Source of the DNA: Pseudomonadota bacterium
GTDB lineage: Bacteria; Pseudomonadota; Alphaproteobacteria; Caulobacterales; Caulobacteraceae
Assembly: GCA_023409795.1 (NCBI GenBank)
Contig: JAEYQX010000035.1
Coordinates: forward strand, 1 to 5,187
Length of the DNA stretch: 5,187 nt
Reading direction: 5' to 3'
The notes below the pieces were generated by a model. It did not search any database. It was not told the origin of the DNA and saw nothing but the letters and a program-made list of their open reading frames with translations. This document shows, piece by piece, positions 1-5,187 of this stretch. Each line of letters begins with the position of its first letter. The first letter of the stretch is position 1. Position numbers and translations under genes: made by a program.

Positions 1-1646
1 CGCTGGCGCTGCACATCGGCCAGCTGCGGGGCCGGGTCGGTGAACCGGGTCAGGGGCGTGACCTGGCCATCCAGGCCGCGGATGCGCAGGTTGGCCGGCT
101 CGGACTGGGACTGGCGGCTGGTCAGCAGGCGCTGGCCGTCCTCATCCAGGATGTCGACCAGGGTTTCATACTCGCCCTCGGCCGAACGCCACAGGCGCTC
201 GGTCTCGCCCGACTGCAGGTCCAGGGCGTCGAGGAAGGGATAGGCTCCCTCGCGCGTCGCGCCCTCGCCCGACAGATAGATCCGCGAGCCATCGGCCGAG
301 AAGCGGATCTGCGGGCGGCCGCGGCTGTTGGCCTCGGTCACCACGCTGCCCGGGTTATTGTAGCGGTCCTGATAGTTGCGCTCGACCAAGACGCGGTTCT
401 GCGACGGATCGGACGGGTTCAGCAGGATGCGGGTCTCGCTGCGGTTCTGGAACCAGCGGGTATTCAGGATGGCGACGTCATCACGCCCCCACTGGATACC
501 GGCATAGCGGGTCGGCAGGTCGGCCAGCACCATGGTCGCATCATTGAACGGGGCCCGCAGCATAAAGACGCGGTCGCGCACCTCGGCCGGGTTGCGCGGG
601 TCGCCACCGTCCTGGGCCTCGGCCCAGCCCAGGGTGCTGTCGGCATCGGCGCGCCAGGCAACCGAACGCGGCCCCTCGGCCACGGCATCGAACGAGGTGG
701 GCACATTGTCACGCAGCGGCAGGTCGGCCACGCGGTGAACCGTGCGGCCATTCAGGTCCGTGACCACAATCTCGGTCGGGAACTGGCGGGCCGGAACCAC
801 ATAGGAATAGGGCTTCTTCACCCGCGTCTGCAGGATGTAGCGGCCATCGGGCGAGACACTGGCCCCCAGGACCACCCCGGCCTCACCCACGCTGCGCACC
901 CGCCCCTGCAGGTTCACGATCGCCGGCTGGCTGGTGAAGTAATAGTCGAACAGCGCCTCATCCATGGGGTCCTTCAACAGGTCCTGATAGGTGCGAACCG
1001 GAGCCACCCGGCCGCCGGTCTCGTCGATGACCGGGCCAGTGGGCGGACGGTCGGTGACCGGCGGGCGGCCGCGACCGGCCGGCGTTGTCAGGATGAACAG
1101 GCCACTGCTGTCCGGCATCCAGTCAAAGCCCGACCCGGTGGTGGCGTTGATCATGCCATTGGTCAGCTTGCGGGCGCGGGCGTCCGACACCCCGGCCGTC
1201 CACAGCTCCAGTCCATTGGCGGCATCGACCAGGAAGGCCACCTGGCGGCCATTGGGCGACCACCGCACATTGGCCAGGCGGGCATCAGCGGGCAGGCCCG
1301 TCACCGGGCGCGCATCGCCGCCCTCGGTCGACTGGAAGCTCAGCCCCGTCAGCCAGTTCATGCGCGAGGCTGCCGGGCCATTGTTGCGCGGATTGATGCG
1401 GTATCCGGCGAGGCGCAGCATCGGCTCGGCCAGTTCTGCAATGGACGGCAGGTTGGTGCGGTCCATCAGAAGAATGTGCCGGGCGTCGGGGCTGACCGAA
1501 ACGCCCGGAGTGGGCTTGGCGTCCAGGATCTGGGCGATGGGCGCAGGCGGCTGCTGATAGGTCGGCCCATCGGCCCAGGCCATCATCGGAACCCCACTGG
1601 CCAATGCCAGTGCCCCGCAGGCTACCGAGAAATTCCTCAAACGCAT
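1..1646 (-). CDS. Secreted S9-family serine peptidase, glutamyl endopeptidase type (S9D), N-terminal part
   Basis: An uninterrupted minus-strand frame runs from ATG at 1646 off the left edge (548 codons plus 2 nt). Residues 1-25 look like a Sec signal peptide: an RLR N-region, a hydrophobic core, and a likely cut after AWA at residue 25. The mature part resembles, from memory, the plant chloroplast glutamyl endopeptidase (CGEP, MEROPS S9D): PTPGVSVSPD (45-54), LPSIAELAEP (66-75), LAGYRINP (79-86), a proline-rich loop (191-205), RTYQDLLKD (218-226), FDYYFTSQ (233-240), PYSYVVPARQFP (279-290) and, further on, GEGATREGAYPFLD. Recurrent SPDG/SPNG/SADG strand motifs fit the S9 beta-propeller, which gates access to the active site. 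The catalytic Ser-Asp-His domain lies outside the window, so activity cannot be judged. The family is about 800 residues or more. It probably acts in the periplasm on peptides; the plant enzyme cleaves after Glu. GGAGGG at 1652-1657 supports this start, and the later ATGs at codons 21-22 would remove the signal peptide. Family certain, specificity inferred. Confidence 0.9.
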   Translation of the reverse strand, partial: MRLRNFSVACGALALASGVPMMAWADGPTYQQPPAPIAQILDAKPTPGVSVSPDARHILLMDRTNLPSIAELAEPMLRLAGYRINPRNNGPAASRMNWLTGLSFQSTEGGDARPVTGLPADARLANVRWSPNGRQVAFLVDAANGLELWTAGVSDARARKLTNGMINATTGSGFDWMPDSSGLFILTTPAGRGRPPVTDRPPTGPVIDETGGRVAPVRTYQDLLKDPMDEALFDYYFTSQPAIVNLQGRVRSVGEAGVVLGASVSPDGRYILQTRVKKPYSYVVPARQFPTEIVVTDLNGRTVHRVADLPLRDNVPTSFDAVAEGPRSVAWRADADSTLGWAEAQDGGDPRNPAEVRDRVFMLRAPFNDATMVLADLPTRYAGIQWGRDDVAILNTRWFQNRSETRILLNPSDPSQNRVLVERNYQDRYNNPGSVVTEANSRGRPQIRFSADGSRIYLSGEGATREGAYPFLDALDLQSGETERLWRSAEGEYETLVDILDEDGQRLLTSRQSQSEPANLRIRGLDGQVTPLTRFTDPAPQLADVQRQ

Positions 1647-1651
1647 AAACG

Positions 1652-1657
1652 CCCTCC
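1652..1657 (-). promoter_or_regulatory. Ribosome binding site of the S9 peptidase
   Basis: The minus strand reads GGAGGG, five bases before the ATG at 1646. It decides the start in favour of the ATG that keeps the whole signal peptide. Confidence 0.75.
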
Positions 1658-1682
1658 ACTTTGCCGATTGAACTCCTGCTGT

Positions 1683-1710
1683 GTTTGTAAGGCGCGACAC
1701 ATCGGGTCAA
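1683..1710 (-). promoter_or_regulatory. Candidate promoter of the S9 peptidase gene
   Basis: On the minus strand TTGACCC (1710-1704) is followed after 13 bases by TTACAAAC (1690-1683). The first box matches a sigma-70-type -35 element. The short gap and the TACAA core resemble the Caulobacter housekeeping promoter (TTGACGS, 10-14 bases, GCTANAWC), although the -10 box is imperfect. Transcription would begin near 1676, giving a leader of about 30 bases before the ATG at 1646. This is motif matching by eye only. Confidence 0.4.
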
Positions 1711-1743
1711 CCATGCATTGTCATTCCCGACGCCGCCAAAGCC

Positions 1744-1770
1744 TTGCCCGCTCGGAAAAGCCGATCTAAG
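1744..1770 (+). promoter_or_regulatory. Weak candidate promoter of scoAB
   Basis: TTGCCCG (1744-1750) and TCTAAG (1765-1770) are separated by 14 bases, in the spacing range of alphaproteobacterial housekeeping promoters. Both boxes are imperfect. The start would fall around 1777, about 40 bases before the scoA ATG. It is the best candidate I see upstream of the operon, but the match is weak. Confidence 0.22.
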
Positions 1771-1805
1771 GGAAGGAAGACCGCGATATTCATCAGACGG
1801 TGAAA

Positions 1806-1814
1806 AAGGGAGAG
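1806..1814 (+). promoter_or_regulatory. Ribosome binding site of scoA
   Basis: AAGGGAGAG lies just upstream of the ATG at 1817. It decides between this start and an upstream in-frame TTG at 1718, which would add 33 residues with no family similarity ahead of the conserved MGKIFADVKSAL beginning. Confidence 0.7.
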
Positions 1815-1816
1815 CC

Positions 1817-2560
1817 ATGGGAAAGATCTTCGCAGACGTTAAGTCCGCGCTGGAGGGGCTGACATTTGACGGCATGACCGTCATGTCGGGCGGCTTCGGC
1901 CTGTGCGGCATCCCGGAGAACCTGATTGCCGGTCTGCGCGACAGTGGCGTCAAGGGTCTTACGGTGATCTCCAACAATGCGGGCGTGGACGGCTTTGGCC
2001 TGGGCCAACTGCTGGAAACCCGCCAGATCAAGAAGATGATCTCGTCCTATGTGGGCGAGAACAAGGAATTCGAGCGCCAGTACCTGGCCGGCGAGCTGGA
2101 GCTGGAATTCAACCCGCAAGGCACGCTGGCCGAGCGCATCCGTGCCGGCGGTGCCGGTATTCCGGCCTTCTTCACCGCGACCGGCGTGGGCACCCTGGTG
2201 GCCGAAGGCAAGGAAGAGCGCGAGTTCGATGGCCGCCGCTACATCATGGAAACGGGTCTGGTCGCAGACCTCGCCATCGTGAAGGCATGGAAGGCCGACG
2301 AACGCGGCAACCTCGTGTTCCGCAAGACCGCCCGCAACTTCAACCCGATGATGGCTACCGCCGGCAAGGTCACCGTGGTCGAGGTCGAGGAAATCGTGCC
2401 GGTCGGTTCGATCGATCCGGACCACATCCACACCCCGGGCGTCTATGTGGACCGCCTGATCCAGACCGTTTCGGAAAAGCGCATCGAACAGAGAACGGTT
2501 CGCCAACGCGCGACTGAGGGCTCAAGTAGCGAAGCGGTAGCCCGCAAGGAGCAAGCATAA
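1817..2560 (+). CDS. scoA: 3-oxoacid CoA-transferase subunit A (succinyl-CoA:acetoacetate type)
   Basis: This is the alpha subunit (247 aa) of a class I CoA-transferase. With ScoB it should move CoA from succinyl-CoA to acetoacetate, giving acetoacetyl-CoA and succinate in the cytoplasm. Visible family signatures are GGFGLCGIPENLI (25-37), SNNAGVDGFGLGQLL (52-66), the KKMISSYVGENKEFERQYL region (72-90), and PQGTLAERIRAGGAGIPAFF (100-119) followed by TATGVGT (120-126). The SYVGENKEFE and ELELEF stretches favour the ScoA/SCOT branch over PcaI (3-oxoadipate) or AtoD, though the substrate is not proven. The hydrophilic C-terminus from about residue 228 (TVRQRATEGSSSEAVARKEQA is split here as TVRQRATEGSSS then EAVARKEQA) extends somewhat beyond the usual 230-240 residues and contains the scoB ribosome binding site. 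The stop overlaps the scoB start by one base (TAATG), so the two subunits are probably translationally coupled. The catalytic glutamate is on ScoB. Confidence 0.93.
   Translation: MGKIFADVKSALEGLTFDGMTVMSGGFGLCGIPENLIAGLRDSGVKGLTVISNNAGVDGFGLGQLLETRQIKKMISSYVGENKEFERQYLAGELELEFNPQGTLAERIRAGGAGIPAFFTATGVGTLVAEGKEEREFDGRRYIMETGLVADLAIVKAWKADERGNLVFRKTARNFNPMMATAGKVTVVEVEEIVPVGSIDPDHIHTPGVYVDRLIQTVSEKRIEQRTVRQRATEGSSSEAVARKEQA
2546..2551 (+). promoter_or_regulatory. Ribosome binding site of scoB inside the scoA tail
   Basis: AAGGAG lies eight bases before the scoB ATG at 2560, within the last codons of scoA. Together with the TAATG junction it supports coupled translation of the two subunits. 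Confidence 0.75.
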
Positions 2561-3210
2561 TGGCTCGTACACGCGAACAACTGGCTGAACGTGCTGCCAA
2601 GGAACTGCAGGACGGCTTCTATGTGAACCTCGGCATCGGCATTCCGACGCTGGTGGCCAACTATATCCCAGAGGGCATGACCGTTACCCTGCAATCGGAA
2701 AACGGCATGCTGGGCATGGGCCCCTTCCCCTTTGAGGGCGAGGAAGACCCCGACCTGATCAATGCCGGCAAGCAGACGATCACGGAAATCCCCGAGAGCG
2801 CCTATTTCAGCAGCGCCGACAGCTTCGCCATGATCCGTGGCGGCCACATCAACCTGTCGATCCTCGGCGCGATGGAAGTGGCCCAGAACGGCGACATCGC
2901 CAACTGGATGATCCCCGGCAAGCTGGTGAAGGGCATGGGCGGCGCGATGGACCTGGTGGCGGGCGTCAAGCGCGTCGTCGTGGTCATGGAACACGCCAAC
3001 AAGCACGGCCAGTCCAAGGTGCTGAAGGCTTGCACCCTGCCGCTGACCGGCACCGGCGTGGTCAGCCGCATCATCACCGATCTGGCGACCTTCGACGTCA
3101 AGCCGGACGGCTCGGGCCTGGAACTGATCGAACTGGCCGAAGGCGTCACCCTGGATGAAGTCGCCGCCAAGACTGAGGCGGATTACACGGTAGCAGCCGG
3201 CCTGAACTGA
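2560..3210 (+). CDS. scoB: 3-oxoacid CoA-transferase subunit B (succinyl-CoA:acetoacetate type)
   Basis: This is the beta subunit (216 aa, the normal length) of the ScoAB enzyme. It carries the catalytic glutamate, Glu47 in the signature SENGMLGMGP (46-55), which forms the glutamyl-CoA thioester in class I CoA-transferases. Other family blocks are NLGIGIPTLVANYIPEG (23-39), a central SADSFAMIRGGHINLSILGAMEV stretch with GGHINLSILGAMEV as its core, then IANWMIPGKLVKGMGGAMDL and the LPLTGTGVV region. The protein ends normally with a short, non-extended C-terminus. It starts at the ATG in the TAATG junction with scoA, with AAGGAG eight bases upstream. A strong terminator begins 22 bases after the stop, so scoAB is probably a two-gene operon. 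The nearest alternatives, PcaJ or AtoA, are less likely given the ScoA-type partner. Codon choice is strongly biased (CTG, AAG, ATC, GGC), as in well-expressed genes. Confidence 0.94.
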   Translation: MARTREQLAERAAKELQDGFYVNLGIGIPTLVANYIPEGMTVTLQSENGMLGMGPFPFEGEEDPDLINAGKQTITEIPESAYFSSADSFAMIRGGHINLSILGAMEVAQNGDIANWMIPGKLVKGMGGAMDLVAGVKRVVVVMEHANKHGQSKVLKACTLPLTGTGVVSRIITDLATFDVKPDGSGLELIELAEGVTLDEVAAKTEADYTVAAGLN

Positions 3211-3232
3211 CCGGGCCACACCGCCAGATGAC

Positions 3233-3265
3233 AAGGGCCGGACGTCGCGGCGTCCGGCCCTTTTT
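3233..3265 (+). terminator. Rho-independent terminator of scoAB
   Basis: A 12-bp perfect stem, AAGGGCCGGACG (3233-3244) with CGTCCGGCCCTT (3251-3262), closes a six-base loop TCGCGG. It ends in a run of five T (3261-3265) on the plus strand. It begins 22 bases after the scoB stop. On the minus strand the same hairpin lies a few bases beyond the lipoprotein stop but is followed by only two T, so it would terminate that operon less efficiently. Confidence 0.9.
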
Positions 3266-3270
3266 CATGC

Positions 3271-3912
3271 CTATTTTTCGGCCGGACCGATGCCCGGTGC
3301 CGTGGCGGCAACCCAGCCGACGATCTGGCGCACCGCCTGGCTGTTGGCGCGGTCATAGCCCGCCACGATGGCCGAGACGCGGTTGACCTCGACCGGCTCG
3401 GTCACGTCAGTCCTGTGCTCGCCCACGATGGTCCGGTCGCCTGGACGCACCAGGGTGGCCACGGCGACCAGCCGGACCTGGGGCGCACTGTCCGCGCTGG
3501 CATAGGTCGTCTCGAAGCGGCGCACATCCACCGACAGGACCAGGCCGTCGCGGGCAAAGACGCCGGGGGCCAGGCGGATGCAGGGCGCACCGGCGGCAAA
3601 GGCATCCTCAAGGCTGGCCTGGAAAAGGGTCTCGGCCTCGGACACCCAGCGCGCCCCGCCAATATAGGCGGCCTCGGCACCCGTAATGGCCAGGATGCGG
3701 TCGCCACGCGCGGCATCGGCGAACTCGACCCGGCGCAGGGCCACGGTCACCGGCTCGCAGCCTGCGGCCTGCCCCCCGGCGGCAAAGGCCGGGGTCGCGC
3801 CGAAGCGATAGGCCTGGACGGGATCGGGCGACTTCAGCAGGGCACAGGCCGAGGCCATCAGGCCCAGGGCCGCGACCGCGGCGGTCGACGTCAGGCGGTT
3901 CAAACGGATCAC
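3271..3912 (-). CDS. ABC-type transport auxiliary lipoprotein (PqiC/ABC_trans_aux family)
   Basis: This is a 213-aa predicted lipoprotein. Residues 1-22 form a lipoprotein signal peptide (RLNR, then a hydrophobic stretch) ending in the lipobox ASA-C with lipidated Cys23. Ala24 follows, with no Asp at +2, which favours outer-membrane sorting. The mature part has the pattern of the PqiC/DUF330 family (ABC_trans_aux): an early YRFGA (35-39), a central RILAITGAEAAYIGGARW (72-89) in which the conserved arginine-tryptophan pair is present, followed by a helix (SEAETLFQASLEDAF, 91-105), then alternating strands. Cys52 and Cys111 could form a disulfide in the periplasm. The GTG start overlaps the mlaD stop (GTGA, 3912-3909), with GGAGGT six bases upstream. 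In this context it probably forms the outer-membrane end of the MCE lipid transporter, as PqiC does with PqiB. This role is inferred from family and position. Confidence 0.85.
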   Translation of the reverse strand: MIRLNRLTSTAAVAALGLMASACALLKSPDPVQAYRFGATPAFAAGGQAAGCEPVTVALRRVEFADAARGDRILAITGAEAAYIGGARWVSEAETLFQASLEDAFAAGAPCIRLAPGVFARDGLVLSVDVRRFETTYASADSAPQVRLVAVATLVRPGDRTIVGEHRTDVTEPVEVNRVSAIVAGYDRANSQAVRQIVGWVAATAPGIGPAEK

Positions 3913-4847
3913 GGCTGGACCTCCAGTTCCTTGGCGGCCGGTCGGCCGATGAATTCACGCGGGCTCTGGCGCACGTTGTCGATCAGCTCTTCCAGCGAGC
4001 GCGTGGCCTGGTTCAGCTGGCGCACGGCGTCGTTGATCTGGGGCACGGTCGAGGTGCCGAACTCGCCCAGCGGCCCCTCCAGGCCAGCGGCCGAGCGGTT
4101 GATCGAGGCGATGGCCCCACGCGCGTCCTCGGTCGCGCGGTTGATGTTGGCGATGGCCTGGCGGCCGTCCGTATTGATGATCTGGCGGGCATCGGCACCC
4201 AGGGCCTGGTATTCGCCGACCGCCTCATTGGCCTTGGCGATGGCCTGTTCCAGCTGCAGGAACATACCCTTGCGGGCCTCCAGCTCGCTGGTCAGTTCCT
4301 CGATGCTTTGCACGCTGGACGAGAAGCTGCGGATATTGTCATCAGACAGGACCCGATTGATCCGGTTCAGCGCATCGACCGTCTGGGCCAGGACCGTGCC
4401 GGAGCCGCTGAGCAGTTCGGAGATCGGGCTGGGCTGGCTCTGGATGACCGGCACGACATTGTCGGCATACTGGTCCTTCAGGATCGGGCTGGCGGGCTCG
4501 CCGGCGGTGATCTGGATATAGTTGAGGCCCGTGATCCCCTGGGGCTCCAGCTGGGCGCGCGAGGTGACGCGCACCGGCGTCGTGGCGTTCAGCCGCACGC
4601 GGGCCACCACCTGGTCGCCCTTTTGCGGGTCAAGGCTCAGGTCGGTGACCTCGCCGACCCGGATGCCGTTGAAGTGGACCTCGCCCCCCTCGGACAGACC
4701 GCGCACGGGGCCATAGAAGACGATGTCATAGACGTCGTAGTCGTTATTGAACTGCAGTCGCGCCAGCCAGATGGTGAACACGGCCAGCGCCGCCAGAAGG
4801 GCGACGGTGACGATGCCGACGGCGGCGTAGTGAGCGTCTCTTTCCAT
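3909..4847 (-). CDS. MlaD-family MCE protein, inner-membrane-anchored lipid carrier
   Basis: This is a 312-aa protein. One N-terminal transmembrane helix (about 8-29, AAVGIVTVALLAALAVF onward) is followed by a single MCE domain (about 38-116) with the family signature VRGLSEGGEVHFNGIRVG (48-65) and the strand block LEPQGITGLNYIQITAG (100-116). After a Pro/Ser-containing linker (about 130-145), residues 150-295 are largely helical, with repeated Ile/Leu/Ala spacing and Gln/Asn/Glu-rich faces. It ends in the SPREFIGRP motif common at the C-terminus of such proteins. MCE proteins form hexameric rings that pass phospholipids through the periplasm. This one is much longer than E. coli MlaD (183 aa) because of the helical tail. 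The ATG at 4847 has GAGGAGAG seven bases upstream and begins the membrane helix; an upstream in-frame start at 4997 would overlap the ATPase gene. It sits between the ATPase and lipoprotein genes in one operon. Confidence 0.92.
   Translation of the reverse strand: MERDAHYAAVGIVTVALLAALAVFTIWLARLQFNNDYDVYDIVFYGPVRGLSEGGEVHFNGIRVGEVTDLSLDPQKGDQVVARVRLNATTPVRVTSRAQLEPQGITGLNYIQITAGEPASPILKDQYADNVVPVIQSQPSPISELLSGSGTVLAQTVDALNRINRVLSDDNIRSFSSSVQSIEELTSELEARKGMFLQLEQAIAKANEAVGEYQALGADARQIINTDGRQAIANINRATEDARGAIASINRSAAGLEGPLGEFGTSTVPQINDAVRQLNQATRSLEELIDNVRQSPREFIGRPAAKELEVQP
3919..3924 (-). promoter_or_regulatory. Ribosome binding site fixing the GTG start of the lipoprotein gene
   Basis: The minus strand reads GGAGGT, six bases before the GTG at 3912. 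It lies inside the end of mlaD and supports the GTG start, which no ATG replaces. Confidence 0.75.
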
Positions 4848-4854
4848 TATCCCG

Positions 4855-4862
4855 CTCTCCTC
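4855..4862 (-). promoter_or_regulatory. Ribosome binding site of the MlaD-family gene
   Basis: The minus strand reads GAGGAGAG, seven bases before the ATG at 4847. Its first two bases belong to the stop codon of the ATPase gene (4863-4861). It selects the 4847 start over an upstream in-frame ATG at 4997. Confidence 0.8.
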
Positions 4863-5187
4863 AAGCGACCTTATGCGCAGCGCGACCGCGCGGCCCCAGG
4901 AAGTATTCCCTGATCCACGGATGCCCGGAACGCTCCAACTCCTGGACCGTGGCCTTTGCCACGACGTGCCTGTCCGCCAGCACGGCCACCTGGTCACAGA
5001 TGGCGTAGAGGCTGTCCAGGTCGTGGGTGATCATGAAGACGGTCAGGCCCAGGTCATCGGACAGGTCCCGGATCAGCGTGTCAAAGGCCGCCGCACCGAT
5101 GGGGTCAAGGCCGGCGGTCGGCTCGTCCAGGAAGATCAGCTCGGGATCCAGGGCCAGGGCCCGCGCCAGGCCCACCCGCTTCTTCAT
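4861..5187 (-). CDS. MlaF-like ABC transporter ATP-binding protein, C-terminal part
   Basis: The last 108 residues of an ABC ATPase are visible; the gene continues beyond the right edge. The first visible residues, MKKRVGLARALALDPEL, are the end of the ABC signature region (normally LSGGMKKR), so the Met at 5187 is internal and not a start. Next come Walker B with its catalytic glutamate (LIFLDEP), the D-loop (AGLDP) and the H-loop histidine (MITHDLDSL). The ending (HPWIREYFLGPRGRAA) resembles MlaF/Ttg2A-type ATPases of alphaproteobacteria. It should power phospholipid transport together with an MlaE-type permease, expected upstream but outside the window, and the MCE protein encoded 13 bases downstream. 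Walker A and the Q-loop cannot be seen. The family is certain; the Mla type rests mainly on the neighbours. Confidence 0.9.
   Translation of the reverse strand: MKKRVGLARALALDPELIFLDEPTAGLDPIGAAAFDTLIRDLSDDLGLTVFMITHDLDSLYAICDQVAVLADRHVVAKATVQELERSGHPWIREYFLGPRGRAAHKVA

Noticed and set aside
735..1769. A 344-codon open frame on the plus strand
   Set aside because: It lies antisense to the peptidase coding frame, whose conserved motifs are clear. Its His/Arg/Gly/Gln-rich product has no recognisable domain. Such frames are common opposite GC-rich genes.
1718..1816. N-terminal extension of scoA from a TTG at 1718
   Set aside because: The added 33 residues are unlike the family, and the ATG at 1817 has its own ribosome binding site directly before the conserved N-terminus.
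2521..2541. Short repeat GTAGC-N6-GTAGC and off-frame stop codons in the scoA tail, considered as a sign of a frameshift
   Set aside because: The scoA frame stays open to the TAATG junction and ScoB begins normally, so there is no sign of a broken gene. The repeat is too short to mean anything.
2443..3234. A 263-codon minus-strand frame opposite scoB
   Set aside because: ScoB on the plus strand has the catalytic motif and the normal family length. The antisense product shows no family pattern.
3415..4521. A 368-codon plus-strand frame
   Set aside because: It runs antisense to both the lipoprotein and the MCE gene, which have a lipobox, a membrane helix and ribosome binding sites. The product is low-complexity with no domain I recognise.
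4848..4997. N-terminal extension of the MCE protein by 50 residues
   Set aside because: It would overlap the ATPase gene by over 130 bases, is Arg/Trp-rich, and would place a non-family segment before the membrane anchor. The ATG at 4847 has a well-placed ribosome binding site.

Overview
This is a GC-rich window, by eye around two-thirds GC, with strong G/C preference at third codon positions. It comes from a Gram-negative bacterium: there are a Sec-type signal peptide, a lipobox lipoprotein and an MCE-type lipid transport system. The gene content (ScoAB CoA-transferase, a single-MCE-domain MlaD-family protein followed by a PqiC-type lipoprotein, a periplasmic S9D peptidase) and a promoter candidate with the short Caulobacter-type spacing suggest an alphaproteobacterium, possibly Caulobacterales. 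That placement is inference. No mobile elements, RNA genes, CRISPR arrays or long repeats were seen.

Layout. (1) Bases 1-1646, minus strand: the N-terminal 548 residues of a secreted S9-family serine peptidase of the plant chloroplast glutamyl endopeptidase type. Its catalytic domain lies beyond the left edge. (2) Bases 1647-1816: a 170-bp divergent intergenic region with ribosome binding sites for both flanking genes, a fair promoter candidate for the peptidase and a weaker one for the CoA-transferase operon. (3) Bases 1817-3210, plus strand: scoA-scoB, the two subunits of a 3-oxoacid CoA-transferase, joined by a TAATG overlap and followed by a strong rho-independent terminator at 3233-3265. 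(4) Bases 3271-5187, minus strand: the downstream end of a lipid-transport operon. In transcription order it holds an MlaF-like ABC ATPase (C-terminal part only), an MlaD-family MCE protein and a PqiC/ABC_trans_aux lipoprotein that starts at GTG inside the mlaD stop (GTGA).

How the genes work together. ScoA and ScoB form one enzyme that activates acetoacetate with succinyl-CoA, feeding ketone bodies or ketogenic breakdown products into acetyl-CoA metabolism. The ATPase, MCE protein and lipoprotein should form an envelope-spanning phospholipid transporter: ATPase in the cytoplasm, MCE protein anchored in the inner membrane with a long helical periplasmic part, lipoprotein probably in the outer membrane. 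The permease expected with them would lie beyond the right edge. The peptidase is an independent unit, probably for periplasmic peptide turnover. All genes belong to recognisable families. The most interesting points are the mixed Mla/Pqi make-up of the transporter and the close match of the peptidase to a plant plastid enzyme.
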